A stretch of DNA of 64,000 bases from an uncultured Actinomycetes bacterium (lineage in GTDB: Bacteria; Actinomycetota; Actinomycetes; S36-B12; UBA10799), in the NCBI GenBank assembly GCA_946803585.1, contig CAMPEQ010000011.1, forward strand, positions 124,001 to 188,000, read 5' to 3'. Both the position numbers and the translations under genes were made by a program. The notes under the pieces were generated by a model that was given only the letters and a program-made list of their open reading frames with translations, was not told the origin of the DNA and did not search any database. Shown piece by piece: positions 15,975 through 25,174 of the stretch. Each line of letters starts with the position of its first letter. Within the stretch, counting starts at the first letter, position 1.

Positions 15975-16822
15975 CGCGGAAGCCGCGTCAGGGTTACCTC
16001 GACACCAAGATCTTCGCTGAAGCCGCCGGAGTAGATGCCCTTCAGCGGGCTGACATCGACATAGTCTCGACCGCGTCCAACGGCGGTATGGCGCTCGCCG
16101 ACAGCTGACCCATTCGTCGGGTCAGCAGCCCACCAACTGCCGTCCCATGCCTCAACCCAGGCGTGGCTTTCGCCTGTCACCGTGTCGCCGATCTCGCCCT
16201 CACTCGGGTAGAGGTAACCACTGACGTAGCGCGCCGGAATTCCCGCTGCGCGTAACAGCGCCAGCGTGGCATGTGTGTAGTCCTGACAGACCCCAAAGCC
16301 TGCTTCCCAAGCCTCGCCCGCGGTGGTGAGAACCGAGGTAGTTCCGGTCGCGTATCGGATCCGATTGTGGACCTCAGCCAAGGCTAATTCGATTGCCTCC
16401 CGTGGTGTCGTCTTCGATCGCATCTCGTCGACGATTCCGGCCCTCAGCGGATCGGCACTTGCATCGTCAACGTAATCCGAGAGCCGCAGGAACTCACACC
16501 AGGTCTCCAACACGTTGAGATCGGTCAGGTAGTCCCACGGCAGTCCTTCTGGTCGATCACCGGCCGAGGGCGTATCGACGATGGAGTGGGCGACGACCTC
16601 TAGTTTGGTGTGCTCCTCGTGGACATCAAATGCCTCGACAGTCGTACCCCAATAGTCACGATAGCTGTACACCCGGGCGGCCGGATCGACCTTCAATTCG
16701 TGGGCGATAAGGATCTGCCCGTTCGAGTCCGCGGGGGTCATTCGCACTTCATTGAATGACACGTTGACCGCTGAGCTGTAGCGCAATCCGGTGTGATGAT
16801 TGACCTCAAGGCGCCAACTCAT
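15971..16822 (-). CDS. Transglutaminase-like (papain-fold) protein of the ATP-grasp/alpha-E cluster
   Basis: The 283-residue protein has the N-terminal beta-sandwich of bacterial transglutaminase-like proteins (WRLEVNHHTGLRYSS) and a catalytic core with Cys in GFGVCQDYTHATLALLRAAG, His in SHAWVEAWD and Asp in WAADPTNG. Bacterial members are thought to be peptidases or amide hydrolases more often than cross-linkers. It ends the minus-strand run ATP-grasp, alpha-E, transglutaminase, a gene set that recurs widely in bacteria and is predicted to make or trim a peptide of unknown nature. Confidence 0.88.
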   Translation of the reverse strand: MSWRLEVNHHTGLRYSSAVNVSFNEVRMTPADSNGQILIAHELKVDPAARVYSYRDYWGTTVEAFDVHEEHTKLEVVAHSIVDTPSAGDRPEGLPWDYLTDLNVLETWCEFLRLSDYVDDASADPLRAGIVDEMRSKTTPREAIELALAEVHNRIRYATGTTSVLTTAGEAWEAGFGVCQDYTHATLALLRAAGIPARYVSGYLYPSEGEIGDTVTGESHAWVEAWDGSWWAADPTNGSAVGERHTAVGRGRDYVDVSPLKGIYSGGFSEDLGVEVTLTRLPR

Positions 16823-16898
16823 CGAACCCCACCCATCTGCATTGGGCCAGTGTTGACCTCAGGAAATCGAGTAACTCGTCCGGTGCTTTCGGTTTCCA

Positions 16899-17825
16899 TC
16901 AATGGCTCCACACCACAGTGCCGGTCTGTTGGAAGAATGAGGTCCGGACCTCATTTCCCGCCTCGTGGGCGCTTTCTAGTCCGTACTCGGCCAGCCGGTC
17001 GACCTCATCAGAATCTGGATCCGAGGCCACAAACTCCAACTCGCTGCGCATCAAGCCAACTGTTCGCAGGATGCCACCGTGCGATGACACCGAACCTAGA
17101 CCTTCCAACTCGCGGGCGGCCTGTTCGGCTACTAGGGCGCAGCCAAGCATCGATCGCGGGAAAGTTGGATCGAGAACTAAGAAAGCTCGCACCCGGTCAC
17201 CTGACAATGGAAAGCGACCACGTAGAAATGCGTGCAGGCCACCAGATGCCCTCAGTGCGGTCGCCGGCCCGCTCTCGGGCCAGATCAGGTCGTGGCGAAC
17301 GTTGAGCAGTCGGGCCGTCATGTCGATACGCTCCAGCGCGCGACCGAGCCGTAAGAACACCCACGCTTCATCCCGTGGGCTACCCCAGTCGAGAACTCCC
17401 GACACCACGGCTAGGCGCTCCAGCACCCCGTTGAGTAGGACTCCCGGGCTGGCAGGTTCAGTTTCACTGGCAGTTGCTGCGGCGAGGCGCAGGTGAACGC
17501 TATTGAGGGCCTCGTAGACATCGCTTGACAGCGCATCGCGGATTGCCCGCGCGTTCTCTCGAGCGGCCGTTGCTGATCCTGCGACGGTACCTGGATCGTT
17601 CGAGGAGCCTAATACTGCGCGAACCAGCTTGTCCGGGGTATCACAACCCGACGGGCTGGACTCCAATGTCAAGGCATCGAGGAGGACCTGGCACCCAGTG
17701 GTCATCGGCACCCGGGTGTCTTCAACAAGCAGCTGGTGGTGTTCGGTCAACAGGCGCGTTGTCGCTTCCGCCCGCTCCAAGTACCGACCGATCCAATAGA
17801 AGCTCTCCGCCAACCGGCTCAACAT
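16899..17825 (-). CDS. Alpha-E domain protein
   Basis: The 308-residue protein is all-helical and opens with LSRLAESFYWIGRYLERAEATTRLL, the hallmark of the alpha-E family; ALERIDMTARLLNVRHD is a second conserved block. It has no known catalytic residues and probably acts as a partner of the ATP-grasp enzyme, with which it is fused in some bacteria. Its start overlaps the ATP-grasp stop by 7 bases, so the two proteins are likely made in step. Confidence 0.9.
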   Translation of the reverse strand: MLSRLAESFYWIGRYLERAEATTRLLTEHHQLLVEDTRVPMTTGCQVLLDALTLESSPSGCDTPDKLVRAVLGSSNDPGTVAGSATAARENARAIRDALSSDVYEALNSVHLRLAAATASETEPASPGVLLNGVLERLAVVSGVLDWGSPRDEAWVFLRLGRALERIDMTARLLNVRHDLIWPESGPATALRASGGLHAFLRGRFPLSGDRVRAFLVLDPTFPRSMLGCALVAEQAARELEGLGSVSSHGGILRTVGLMRSELEFVASDPDSDEVDRLAEYGLESAHEAGNEVRTSFFQQTGTVVWSH

Positions 17826-19597
17826 GACGGGCCTGCCTCTGGATTGGCTATCCCTGCATTGTCTGCACCTGGATTGTCCGCGCTAAGAGAGGCCGATGGG
17901 GCAACCTCATCGGTGAGACTGGCTCGATGTGGCTGTTCCTGGACGAGTGGGGTGTGTGCCTGTTGCTGCTGCTCTTCTTGCTGTCTCATCCGAGCGTGGT
18001 GTGGCCGTGGCAGCGATGCCCGCGGCGGCAGCGCACTACCCGTTGGCTTCTCGCGTTTGTCTCGCCGATCTGCCAGCAGTCGCTCAACCGACCACTCGTC
18101 GGCGTCCCCGCCTTCTTCCTGGTCAGATAGGACCCAGGTGTCCTTTGATCCGCCGCCCTGGCTGGAGTTAACCACTAGACTGCCGGCGCGCATCGCCACG
18201 CGAGTGAGACCACCGGGCAGGACCCAGATCTTCTTACCGTCGTTAACGGCAAAAGGACGCAGATCGAGGTGGCGCGGAGAAACCGAACCATTGCCGGCGA
18301 CGGTCGGAGAGGTCGAGAGCTTCACGACTGGCTGGGCGACCCATGACCGAGGATCATCAATGATCGCCTGCGCGGCATCTGCCAGTTCTTGATCGGTGGC
18401 TTTGGGGCCAATAACCAGCCCATACCCGCCACTTCCGTCTACCGGTTTCACCACCATGTTGCCAATGTCGTCGAGCACATGCTGGCGTTGATCTGGGTCG
18501 CGCAGATCGTAAGTCGGAACATTCGGCAGGATGGCCTTCTCGCCCAAGTAATACTCGATGATCTGCGGGACGTAGGGGTAGAGCGCCTTATCGTCAGCGA
18601 CCCCGTTGCCGACTCCGTTGGCGATCGTCACGGCACCGGCCCGGGCAGCATTTACTAGGCCCGGGATACCCAACACACTGTCGGAGTGGAAAAGGACGGG
18701 GTCGATGTACTCATCGTCGATTCGGCGATAGATCACATGTACCGGCTTGGGTCCTTGCGTTGTACGCATGTAGACAAAGCCACCACGACAAAACAGGTCA
18801 CGTCCCTCAACTAGCTCGGCCCCCATCCGGCGAGCCAAGAACGCGTGCTCGAAGTGTGCCGAGTTATAGACCCCGGGGGTCAGCACCACCACGGTCGGAT
18901 CGTGGATGTCGCGCGGCGCCGCAGCCGCTAATGCCCGGTACAGCCGCTCTGGGTACTCCGACACCGGGCTGACGCGATGACCGGAGAAGACCTCTGGCAG
19001 GACGTGGGCAAGGGTGCGGCGGTTCTCCAAGACGTAGGAGACGCCCGAGGGGTTGCGCAGGTTGTCTTCTAACACGTGAAAGGTTCCGGCATCATCGCGA
19101 ACGAGGTCCACTCCGGCGACGTGGATACGAACGCCGTTAGCCGGCTCGATCCCATACGCCTGACGGTGGTAGTGGCTCGAGCTAGTGACCAGCGATTTGG
19201 GAACGACACCGTCGCGCATGATGTCTCCACGCGAGTAGACATCGGCCAGGAATGCCTCAAGTGCCCGGATGCGCTGAGCGATTCCCTCGCTAACAACGCG
19301 CCACTCAGAGTCGGTAACGACCCGCGGGATGAGGTCCATCGGAAGCGGACGTTCTCGGCCGGAGAGCGTGAAGGTGATCCCTTGCGCTGACAGGTGTGCG
19401 TCGCGAAGACGGCCGCGATCCTGGAGACCATCGTGGCCAAGTTCGGTCAGGGCGGCATCGAGTGACTCAAGGCCCTCCCGCGGATTCCCGGAATCGTCGT
19501 ACATCTCGTCGTACGCCCCTGGAGTTGGCTCATAGCGGGGGGATGTTCCCTCTTGATCCAGCGTCGTCGACGACGGTCGCTCGCTAATGTCGCTCAC
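17819..19597 (-). CDS. Circularly permuted ATP-grasp amide ligase with Gln-rich C-terminal extension
   Basis: The 592-residue protein is a CP-ATP-grasp: HVAGVDLVRDDAGTFHVLEDNLRNPSG, VVVLTPGVYNSAHFEHAFLA and VVKPVDGSGGYGLVIGP are the conserved nucleotide and metal-binding blocks. The usual family end, NSSQGGGSKDTWVL, comes at about residue 495 and is followed by nearly 100 residues of low complexity with QQEEQQQQ, many Ala/Pro and a final Cys. The GTG at 19597 has a CAGGAA ribosome site 7 bases upstream and is preferred over the GTG at 19615. The family is predicted to form amide or peptide bonds without the ribosome. The product is unknown. Confidence 0.88.
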   Translation of the reverse strand: MSDISERPSSTTLDQEGTSPRYEPTPGAYDEMYDDSGNPREGLESLDAALTELGHDGLQDRGRLRDAHLSAQGITFTLSGRERPLPMDLIPRVVTDSEWRVVSEGIAQRIRALEAFLADVYSRGDIMRDGVVPKSLVTSSSHYHRQAYGIEPANGVRIHVAGVDLVRDDAGTFHVLEDNLRNPSGVSYVLENRRTLAHVLPEVFSGHRVSPVSEYPERLYRALAAAAPRDIHDPTVVVLTPGVYNSAHFEHAFLARRMGAELVEGRDLFCRGGFVYMRTTQGPKPVHVIYRRIDDEYIDPVLFHSDSVLGIPGLVNAARAGAVTIANGVGNGVADDKALYPYVPQIIEYYLGEKAILPNVPTYDLRDPDQRQHVLDDIGNMVVKPVDGSGGYGLVIGPKATDQELADAAQAIIDDPRSWVAQPVVKLSTSPTVAGNGSVSPRHLDLRPFAVNDGKKIWVLPGGLTRVAMRAGSLVVNSSQGGGSKDTWVLSDQEEGGDADEWSVERLLADRRDKREKPTGSALPPRASLPRPHHARMRQQEEQQQQAHTPLVQEQPHRASLTDEVAPSASLSADNPGADNAGIANPEAGPSC

Positions 19598-19766
19598 CAC
19601 CAATTCCTGAAGCACGCATGAGGGAATGAAACAGTACTGCCGTTAAGCCCCTATGTTTCTTGAGTTACGGCGGTGTTGCTCGCTGAACCGACTGCGGCGA
19701 CCGCCTGCGGCCGAAATTCCCCCGAACGGCTCCGGATCAGGTCGTCAGTATTGAAACGACCCCTCG

Positions 19767-21092
19767 CTACCGATTCTCGATCGTGACGAAGTTTCGCTCG
19801 GTTGGTCCGTCGTAGACCTGCCGGGGTCGGCCGATTTTGGTTGCCGGGTCGTGGATCATCTCTTTCCATTGAGCGATCCAGCCGGGCAGGCGCCCGAGGG
19901 CAAACAACACAGTAAACATCTGGGTGGGGAAGCCCATTGCTTTGTAGGTGAGGCCGGTGTAGAAGTCGACGTTTGGGTACAACTTGCGCGAGATAAAGAA
20001 ATCGTCAGAAAGCGCCACCTCTTCTAGCCGACGGGCGACATCGAAGAGCGGATCGTCGACGTTGAGCGCGTTCATCACATCGTCGGTTGCTGATTTTATG
20101 ATCTTTGCCCGTGGGTCGTAGTTCTTGTAGACGCGGTGCCCAAATCCCATGAGCCTCACACCATCTTCGCGGTTCTTCACCCGCGTGATGAACTGATCAA
20201 CGGTGTCATCTGACTCGTGGATCTGGCGCAACATCTCGAGCACAGCTTGATTGGCCCCACCATGCAGCGGGCCGAAGAGTGCATTAATACCGGCGGATAC
20301 GGAGGCAAACAAGTTCGCGTGAGAGGACCCGACTAACCGAACAGTTGATGTTGAGCAGTTTTGCTCGTGGTCAGCATGCAATATCAACAGCATGTCCAGC
20401 GCTTTGGCAACCACCGGGTCGATCTCATACGGAGCTGCCGGCATTCCGAATGTCATCCGCAGGAATCCATCGACTAGCCCGTAGTCGTTGTCTGGATACA
20501 ACAATGGTTGGCCCTGGGACTTTCGCAAGGCATAGGCGGCAATCGTCGGAACCTTGGCCAGTAGGCGGATCGTGGTGATATCCACTTGCTCGTCATCGAA
20601 CGGGTCAAGGGAGTCTTGGTAGAAAGTCGACAACGCACTCACGGCACTAGATAGCACCGGCATTGGGTGCGCATCCGAGGGGAATCCGTCAAAGAAGCTC
20701 TTCAAGTCCTCGTGCAGCATTGTGTGTATCCGGAGTCGACCCTCGAACTCGGCTAGCTGAGCAGCGTTCGGAAGCTCACCGTAGATCAGCAGGTATGACA
20801 CCTCGACAAACGAGGACTTCGCAGCTAGTTGCTCGATCGGGTAGCCCCGGTAGCGCAAAATCCCCGCGTCCCCGTCGATATAGGTGATCTCTGAGGTACA
20901 TGCAGCGGTATTGCCGAACCCCGGATCGTAGGTAACTGAACCAGTGGTGGCCAGGAGCTTGCTGATGTCCATACCGCTGGAACCCTCGGTCGCCGCTACG
21001 GCGGGAAACCCGAGCTCCCCACCGGGGAACGACAGTGAAGCCGTCGGTTTGCTGTTCGCTGATACCGCTGGGTCAGGCGTTGAAGTGCTCAC
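19767..21092 (-). CDS. gltA: Citrate synthase
   Basis: The 441-residue type II citrate synthase condenses acetyl-CoA with oxaloacetate. SSHANLFASVSAGINALFGP, LHGGANQAVLEML and MGFGHRVYKNYDPRAKII (active-site His near residue 317) are present, and the C-terminal PTQMFTVLFALGRLPGWIAQW is intact. A Ser/Pro-rich N terminus of about 40 residues precedes the conserved part. The GTG start has a TAGCGT box 6 bases upstream. A gap of about 170 bases downstream, before the ATP-grasp gene, shows no clear terminator or gene. Confidence 0.95.
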   Translation of the reverse strand: MSTSTPDPAVSANSKPTASLSFPGGELGFPAVAATEGSSGMDISKLLATTGSVTYDPGFGNTAACTSEITYIDGDAGILRYRGYPIEQLAAKSSFVEVSYLLIYGELPNAAQLAEFEGRLRIHTMLHEDLKSFFDGFPSDAHPMPVLSSAVSALSTFYQDSLDPFDDEQVDITTIRLLAKVPTIAAYALRKSQGQPLLYPDNDYGLVDGFLRMTFGMPAAPYEIDPVVAKALDMLLILHADHEQNCSTSTVRLVGSSHANLFASVSAGINALFGPLHGGANQAVLEMLRQIHESDDTVDQFITRVKNREDGVRLMGFGHRVYKNYDPRAKIIKSATDDVMNALNVDDPLFDVARRLEEVALSDDFFISRKLYPNVDFYTGLTYKAMGFPTQMFTVLFALGRLPGWIAQWKEMIHDPATKIGRPRQVYDGPTERNFVTIENR

Positions 21093-21098
21093 ACGGCA

Positions 21099-21104
21099 AC
21101 GCTA
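21099..21104 (-). promoter_or_regulatory. -10 box of citrate synthase gene, probably leaderless
   Basis: TAGCGT on the minus strand ends 6 bases before the GTG at 21092. An AGGAG lies further off (12 bases), too far for normal use. Confidence 0.42.
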
Positions 21105-21116
21105 CTCCTCTGACGG

Positions 21117-22220
21117 TCAGCTCGTCAGACGGTGTGCCGCTGTTTCGATCCGCTCGTCCGTGGCGGTGAGGGCGATCCGTACGTGTCGAGCCCCTTTAGG
21201 CCCGTAAAAGTCCCCTGGGGCGACCAGAATGCCTCGATCAGCCAGCCACGCGACTGTGTGCATACAGGGCTCATCGCGAGTTGCCCACAGGTAGAGCCCC
21301 GCCTGCGAATCATCGATCCGGAAACCCGCTTCTGCCAGCGTTGGGATGAGTAGTTCGCGCCGCCGAAGGTAGCGTGCTCGCTGTTCAATGACGTGCTCAT
21401 CGTCGGCATATGCTGCCTGGGCCGCCGCCTGGATCGGGGCTGGAACCATCAGTCCGGCATGTTTACGCACCCCTAGCAGACGACTCACGATCTCGGAGTC
21501 GCCAGTCACGAAGCCAAAGCGGTAACCGGCCAGGTTAGAACGCTTCGAGAGCGAATGAACAGCCAGCAAGCCGTCGTGAGAATCACCGCACACGTCGGGA
21601 TGCAGAATGGAAATAGGTTGCTCGTCGGTCCAGCCAAGTTCGATGTAGCACTCGTCGCTGACGACGAGCACCCCCCGCTCGCGTGCCCACTGCACGACCT
21701 TGCGTAAATGCTCGATCCCGAGCACCTTTCCAGTCGGATTCGATGGGGAGTTCAACCACAACATGGCCGGGCGCGTGGGCCCAAGCTGCGTCAACGAATC
21801 GGCCCGAACTGGCCTCGCGCCCGCCAGTAAGGCACTGACCTCATACGTGGGATAAGCCGTCTCTGGGATCACTACGGTTGACTGCGGACCTAGGCCGAGG
21901 AAACTTGGCAGCAGCGCGATCAACTCTTTGCTACCGATCGCTGGAACGATCGAGTCGACTGCAGATCGCACCCCAAGGCGACGCAGCAGCCAGTCGGCGA
22001 TCGATTCGCGAAGCGCTGCCGTCCCGAGCGTCGTTGGGTAACCGGGACTATCGGCCGCCTGAGTCAGGGAATCGCGTATCAGCGCCGGTACCTCGTCGAC
22101 GGGGGTCCCAACCGAAAGATCGCAAATACCGCCATCTGCAGCTGATGCGACCTCGCGGAAGGGAATTAGCCGGTCCCACGGGAAGTCAGGCAGCGCTATG
22201 CCTGTGCTTGGCGTCGTCAT
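21117..22220 (-). CDS. dapC: Succinyldiaminopimelate aminotransferase DapC
   Basis: The 367-residue fold-type I PLP enzyme has GYPTTLGTAALRESIADWL, SPSNPTGKVL, VVSDECYIELGW and the PLP-Lys motif HSLSKRSNLAGYRFGF (near residue 224). Actinobacterial homologues are annotated as N-succinyl-LL-diaminopimelate aminotransferase, the step between DapD and DapE, and typically follow the fdxA-type ferredoxin gene, as here. With dapD and dapE in the same 9 kb, the succinylase branch is complete. A related aminotransferase specificity cannot be excluded from sequence. Confidence 0.88.
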   Translation of the reverse strand: MTTPSTGIALPDFPWDRLIPFREVASAADGGICDLSVGTPVDEVPALIRDSLTQAADSPGYPTTLGTAALRESIADWLLRRLGVRSAVDSIVPAIGSKELIALLPSFLGLGPQSTVVIPETAYPTYEVSALLAGARPVRADSLTQLGPTRPAMLWLNSPSNPTGKVLGIEHLRKVVQWARERGVLVVSDECYIELGWTDEQPISILHPDVCGDSHDGLLAVHSLSKRSNLAGYRFGFVTGDSEIVSRLLGVRKHAGLMVPAPIQAAAQAAYADDEHVIEQRARYLRRRELLIPTLAEAGFRIDDSQAGLYLWATRDEPCMHTVAWLADRGILVAPGDFYGPKGARHVRIALTATDERIETAAHRLTS

Positions 22221-22261
22221 CCGAGTGGGCTACGGGTTCTCTCTAGCGTGGCCTCGGCGGC

Positions 22262-22588
22262 CTAAACGTCGTGCTCTTGGGGCGGAACTGCCTTCACCAG
22301 TGCGACATCGCTCTCGATGAGCCCCAGCTTCGCGGCACCACCTGGTGATCCGATCTCATCAAAGAAGGCGGCATTGGCAGCGGTGTAATCGTGCCATTCC
22401 TCGGGCACGTCATCTTCATAGAAGATCGCCTCAACCGGACACACCGGCTCACATGCTCCACAGTCAACGCACTCATCCGGATGGATGTAGAGCATCCGCT
22501 CGCCCTCGTAGATGCAGTCGACGGGGCATTCCTCGATGCACGCCTTATCTTTCAGATCAATGCAGGGAAGAGCGATTGTGTAGGTCAC
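22262..22588 (-). CDS. fdxA: 7Fe (3Fe-4S/4Fe-4S) ferredoxin
   Basis: The 108-residue protein has the cysteine pattern of seven-iron ferredoxins: C9, C17, C21, C25 in the first part and C40, C43, C46, C50 in [18 protein letters not shown]. It transfers electrons in the cytosol, for example to P450s. The GTG start has an AGGAG ribosome site. It lies 41 bases upstream of dapC on the same strand, a common actinobacterial pairing with no known biochemical link. Confidence 0.94.
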   Translation of the reverse strand: MTYTIALPCIDLKDKACIEECPVDCIYEGERMLYIHPDECVDCGACEPVCPVEAIFYEDDVPEEWHDYTAANAAFFDEIGSPGGAAKLGLIESDVALVKAVPPQEHDV

Positions 22589-22734
22589 TGCCTAACTCCT
22601 GTCTTACAACGTGATCGGCGAACAAGCCGCCAGGTCGGTATGAACGACTGATGGGTACACCTTATGCGCCCATGAGTGGCGAGCACCACCCACATTGCTG
22701 CGTTGAGCGAGCCGTGAGCCTGAGAATGGGCTGA

Positions 22735-24510
22735 TCAACCCACACACGTGACTGCCGCTGCCGGAATGTAGGACGTGTAGAAGCGCTCCTTGACGTCATC
22801 TTGGCCCTCTTTGGACATCACCCGATCCACGGCTATCCCGAAGCCTGGAACTCCGTCTTGCGCAACGCAGTTCGGGCCAGAGACCTTCTCCTTGGTGAAG
22901 TCGGTGACGTTCTCCTTCTTACCGGAGACCGCCTTCACCTTGTCGTACTGCTTGGTGCCCCACATCGTGAACTTGATTGACTGATTCGTCATCTTGCTCG
23001 TGATGTAGACCCCCGCCGAGGTGTTATTCCGGAACTGAAGGTCGAGTTGCCCCCAGGCGACAGTGGCTTCCAGCCCTGGTTGGTAACGAGATATCCACAC
23101 CAGGTGCGAGCCGTGCTCCACGCTCTCGAGGCCGCCATAGAACGCCGCGGTCCATAGCGCCGTCGCAGCCGTCGAGACGCCTCCGCCGAAGTCCTCGGCA
23201 AAGCGTCCGCCTTCACCGACTACCAGCCCAGTGGTGAACCCGTTAGCCTTGGTGCGCTCACCGACGGTGTCGTTCATCGAAAAAGTCTCACCCGGCAGCA
23301 GGAGCGTCTTATTGATCTTCTTGGCGGCACCGCCAATGTTCTGCACTCGGTATGGGGCATAAGCGAAATCTTGTTTGAACGAGGAGATCTTCTCGGTAAT
23401 GTTCAGGGCAGCAGCTTCTTCCGTCGTGAGCTTGGGCTCAAGCGGGCCGAGCTTCATATCAACGATTCGGCCTTCCCCTGACTCGCCGATCGCCGCAGTA
23501 ATCGCCTCCGCGATGTGATCGTCGGTCACCCCGTTGCCCGCTTGGGCGGGAACAAGTACAGGAGTCCCATTCGATACATCCCAGGTCGCGTCAACGGCCG
23601 GAGTGTCAACCGACTTCAGATCCTTAGCCACAATCGAGTGGATTGCAGCCCCATCCACAATCGGCACCAGTGAGCCGTCCCGGACTTGGAAGGTCAAGGC
23701 GGCGCCGATCTCGGTCGGATCAACAACTGCTTGCAACTCGTTAGCGCGCAAGGTGATCTCGGCAGCTGTCGCTTGTTCGGCCTGGCCGCGAAGGACCTCC
23801 TGCGCCTGTTCTAACGAGACGGCGGGTGGGTTCTGCGTAAGCGGAAGGTCAATCTGCTCACCTGAGCGCAAATAGCTGCCCAGAATCACGTTCGTGGCAG
23901 CTTCATGGTCTATCGATGCGCCAACCACCGGTTCACTCAGCTGGGGAGTCGTCCCAGCGTAGGTAATCTCCGGCTCCTGCGTACTTCGCGTGTATTGGGC
24001 CGCTAGCGCATCGAGTTTGCTGTCGAGAATCGGCCGATCGACACTGAGGACCAGTGGTTGATCGCCACCCCCAAAGAACCCGCGGATGGTATCGAGTGGA
24101 TTTACCCGGCTCGTCATCACCGAGTCGACGGTCAGTGGGACATTCACTGCCAGACCAAGCGAACTCGGTTCCAACTCCGTCGTGGTATCCAGCACGGTAA
24201 CGCTCAACGGCTCGACTGATTGCTGCTCAAACGACGCCGACAGCATATTGATAGCGCTCTGGCGGTCTAGCCCACCGATCTCGACCCCTCGCACGATTGT
24301 GCCGTCCGGAATCTTCGACCCACCGAGGGCGATGAGCGTCATCATCATCGCCGCGAACCAAAAAATGACAAGGGCAACGATCCGGACGACTCGACGGCGC
24401 TTGAGATACCCGGGGTCGACCGGTCCACCGCCCACTCGACGAGGTTGTGTCGCCGGCTGCTCGCCATCACCTGAATCAACCCAGTCGGGTGGCGACAGCA
24501 AACTCGACAC
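22735..24510 (-). CDS. VanW-family membrane-anchored protein with peptidoglycan-binding-like repeats
   Basis: A long protein (591 residues from the chosen start) with an acidic cytoplasmic N terminus, one membrane helix (about residues 42-62), two YoaR/PG_binding_4-like domains (about 75-330) and a VanW domain beginning near residue 378 (FAYAPYRVQNIGGAAKKINK, then LLPGETFSMNDTVGERT). VanW proteins are linked to the cell envelope, but the activity is unproven. The open frame reaches 24735 but would overlap the flavin reductase; a GTG at 24510 with GGAG 5 bases upstream is preferred, and TTG 24528 is an alternative. Confidence 0.82.
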   Translation of the reverse strand: MSSLLSPPDWVDSGDGEQPATQPRRVGGGPVDPGYLKRRRVVRIVALVIFWFAAMMMTLIALGGSKIPDGTIVRGVEIGGLDRQSAINMLSASFEQQSVEPLSVTVLDTTTELEPSSLGLAVNVPLTVDSVMTSRVNPLDTIRGFFGGGDQPLVLSVDRPILDSKLDALAAQYTRSTQEPEITYAGTTPQLSEPVVGASIDHEAATNVILGSYLRSGEQIDLPLTQNPPAVSLEQAQEVLRGQAEQATAAEITLRANELQAVVDPTEIGAALTFQVRDGSLVPIVDGAAIHSIVAKDLKSVDTPAVDATWDVSNGTPVLVPAQAGNGVTDDHIAEAITAAIGESGEGRIVDMKLGPLEPKLTTEEAAALNITEKISSFKQDFAYAPYRVQNIGGAAKKINKTLLLPGETFSMNDTVGERTKANGFTTGLVVGEGGRFAEDFGGGVSTAATALWTAAFYGGLESVEHGSHLVWISRYQPGLEATVAWGQLDLQFRNNTSAGVYITSKMTNQSIKFTMWGTKQYDKVKAVSGKKENVTDFTKEKVSGPNCVAQDGVPGFGIAVDRVMSKEGQDDVKERFYTSYIPAAAVTCVG

Positions 24511-24619
24511 AGAATCTCCAAACAACAACGCGGCATTCCTCGGCGCCAATCCCGTCGCGATATCGCCTCTAGCAGCCTGCGGTTCGCCTGGGAGTAAGAC
24601 GAGTGCCAGTTTATGCCGC

Positions 24620-25174
24620 TTACTGGTCCAATTTCCGGTACCGGCGCGCCCAATAGACGAGTGGTCGATCGCTTTCTCGCGGTGGCTCGGTCTCGATTTC
24701 GGTACTGGCGACCTGCAGCGAAAGAACTTGACCAATCACGATCGTGTGGTCACCGAACGACTGCGTGGAAATCGTTCGCACTTCCATTGCAGCTAGGGCG
24801 GCATCGAGCAGGATGTTCCCGGTGACTTCCCCCCGCTGGTGGGCAACGCGGTTGAACTGGCCGTGCAGCGGCCGACCTTTGGTAGCAAACCAGCTCGCGG
24901 CTGATTGCTCCGTCGAAGCCAGCACGTTGACCGCCCATTCGTGCCCATCGGGATCAAGTCCGATCGGCCCATCCGGACAAAGTGCATCGTGAAATCGGGT
25001 CTGCTGTTCAACGCAGACAAGCACCAGCATCGGGTCGAGCGAGACAGTGGTGAACGAGCTCGCAGTCATCGCATGGTCAAACCCGTCGGACTGGGTGGTA
25101 ATCACCGCCACCCCTGTCGCGTAGCGAGATGCGACCTCGCGAAATGACTCAGAGGTGAGCGAGAGTTGCGGCAT
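24620..25174 (-). CDS. Flavin reductase (FMN-binding split barrel) family protein
   Basis: The 184-residue protein begins FREVASRYATGVAVITTQ and carries TASSFTTVSLDPMLVLVCV and AVNVLASTEQ, the usual flavin-site blocks. Family members reduce flavin with NAD(P)H for partner monooxygenases or act on flavin-dependent substrates; no partner is visible nearby. It shares one base with the mshB stop (TGATG), so it is translationally coupled to mycothiol synthesis. The C-terminal LVYWARRYRKLDQ is typical. Confidence 0.88.
   Translation of the reverse strand: MPQLSLTSESFREVASRYATGVAVITTQSDGFDHAMTASSFTTVSLDPMLVLVCVEQQTRFHDALCPDGPIGLDPDGHEWAVNVLASTEQSAASWFATKGRPLHGQFNRVAHQRGEVTGNILLDAALAAMEVRTISTQSFGDHTIVIGQVLSLQVASTEIETEPPRESDRPLVYWARRYRKLDQ

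Noticed and set aside
24086-24796. 236-residue open frame on the plus strand
   Set aside because: It lies opposite the VanW and flavin reductase genes; composition is that of a reverse-frame shadow.
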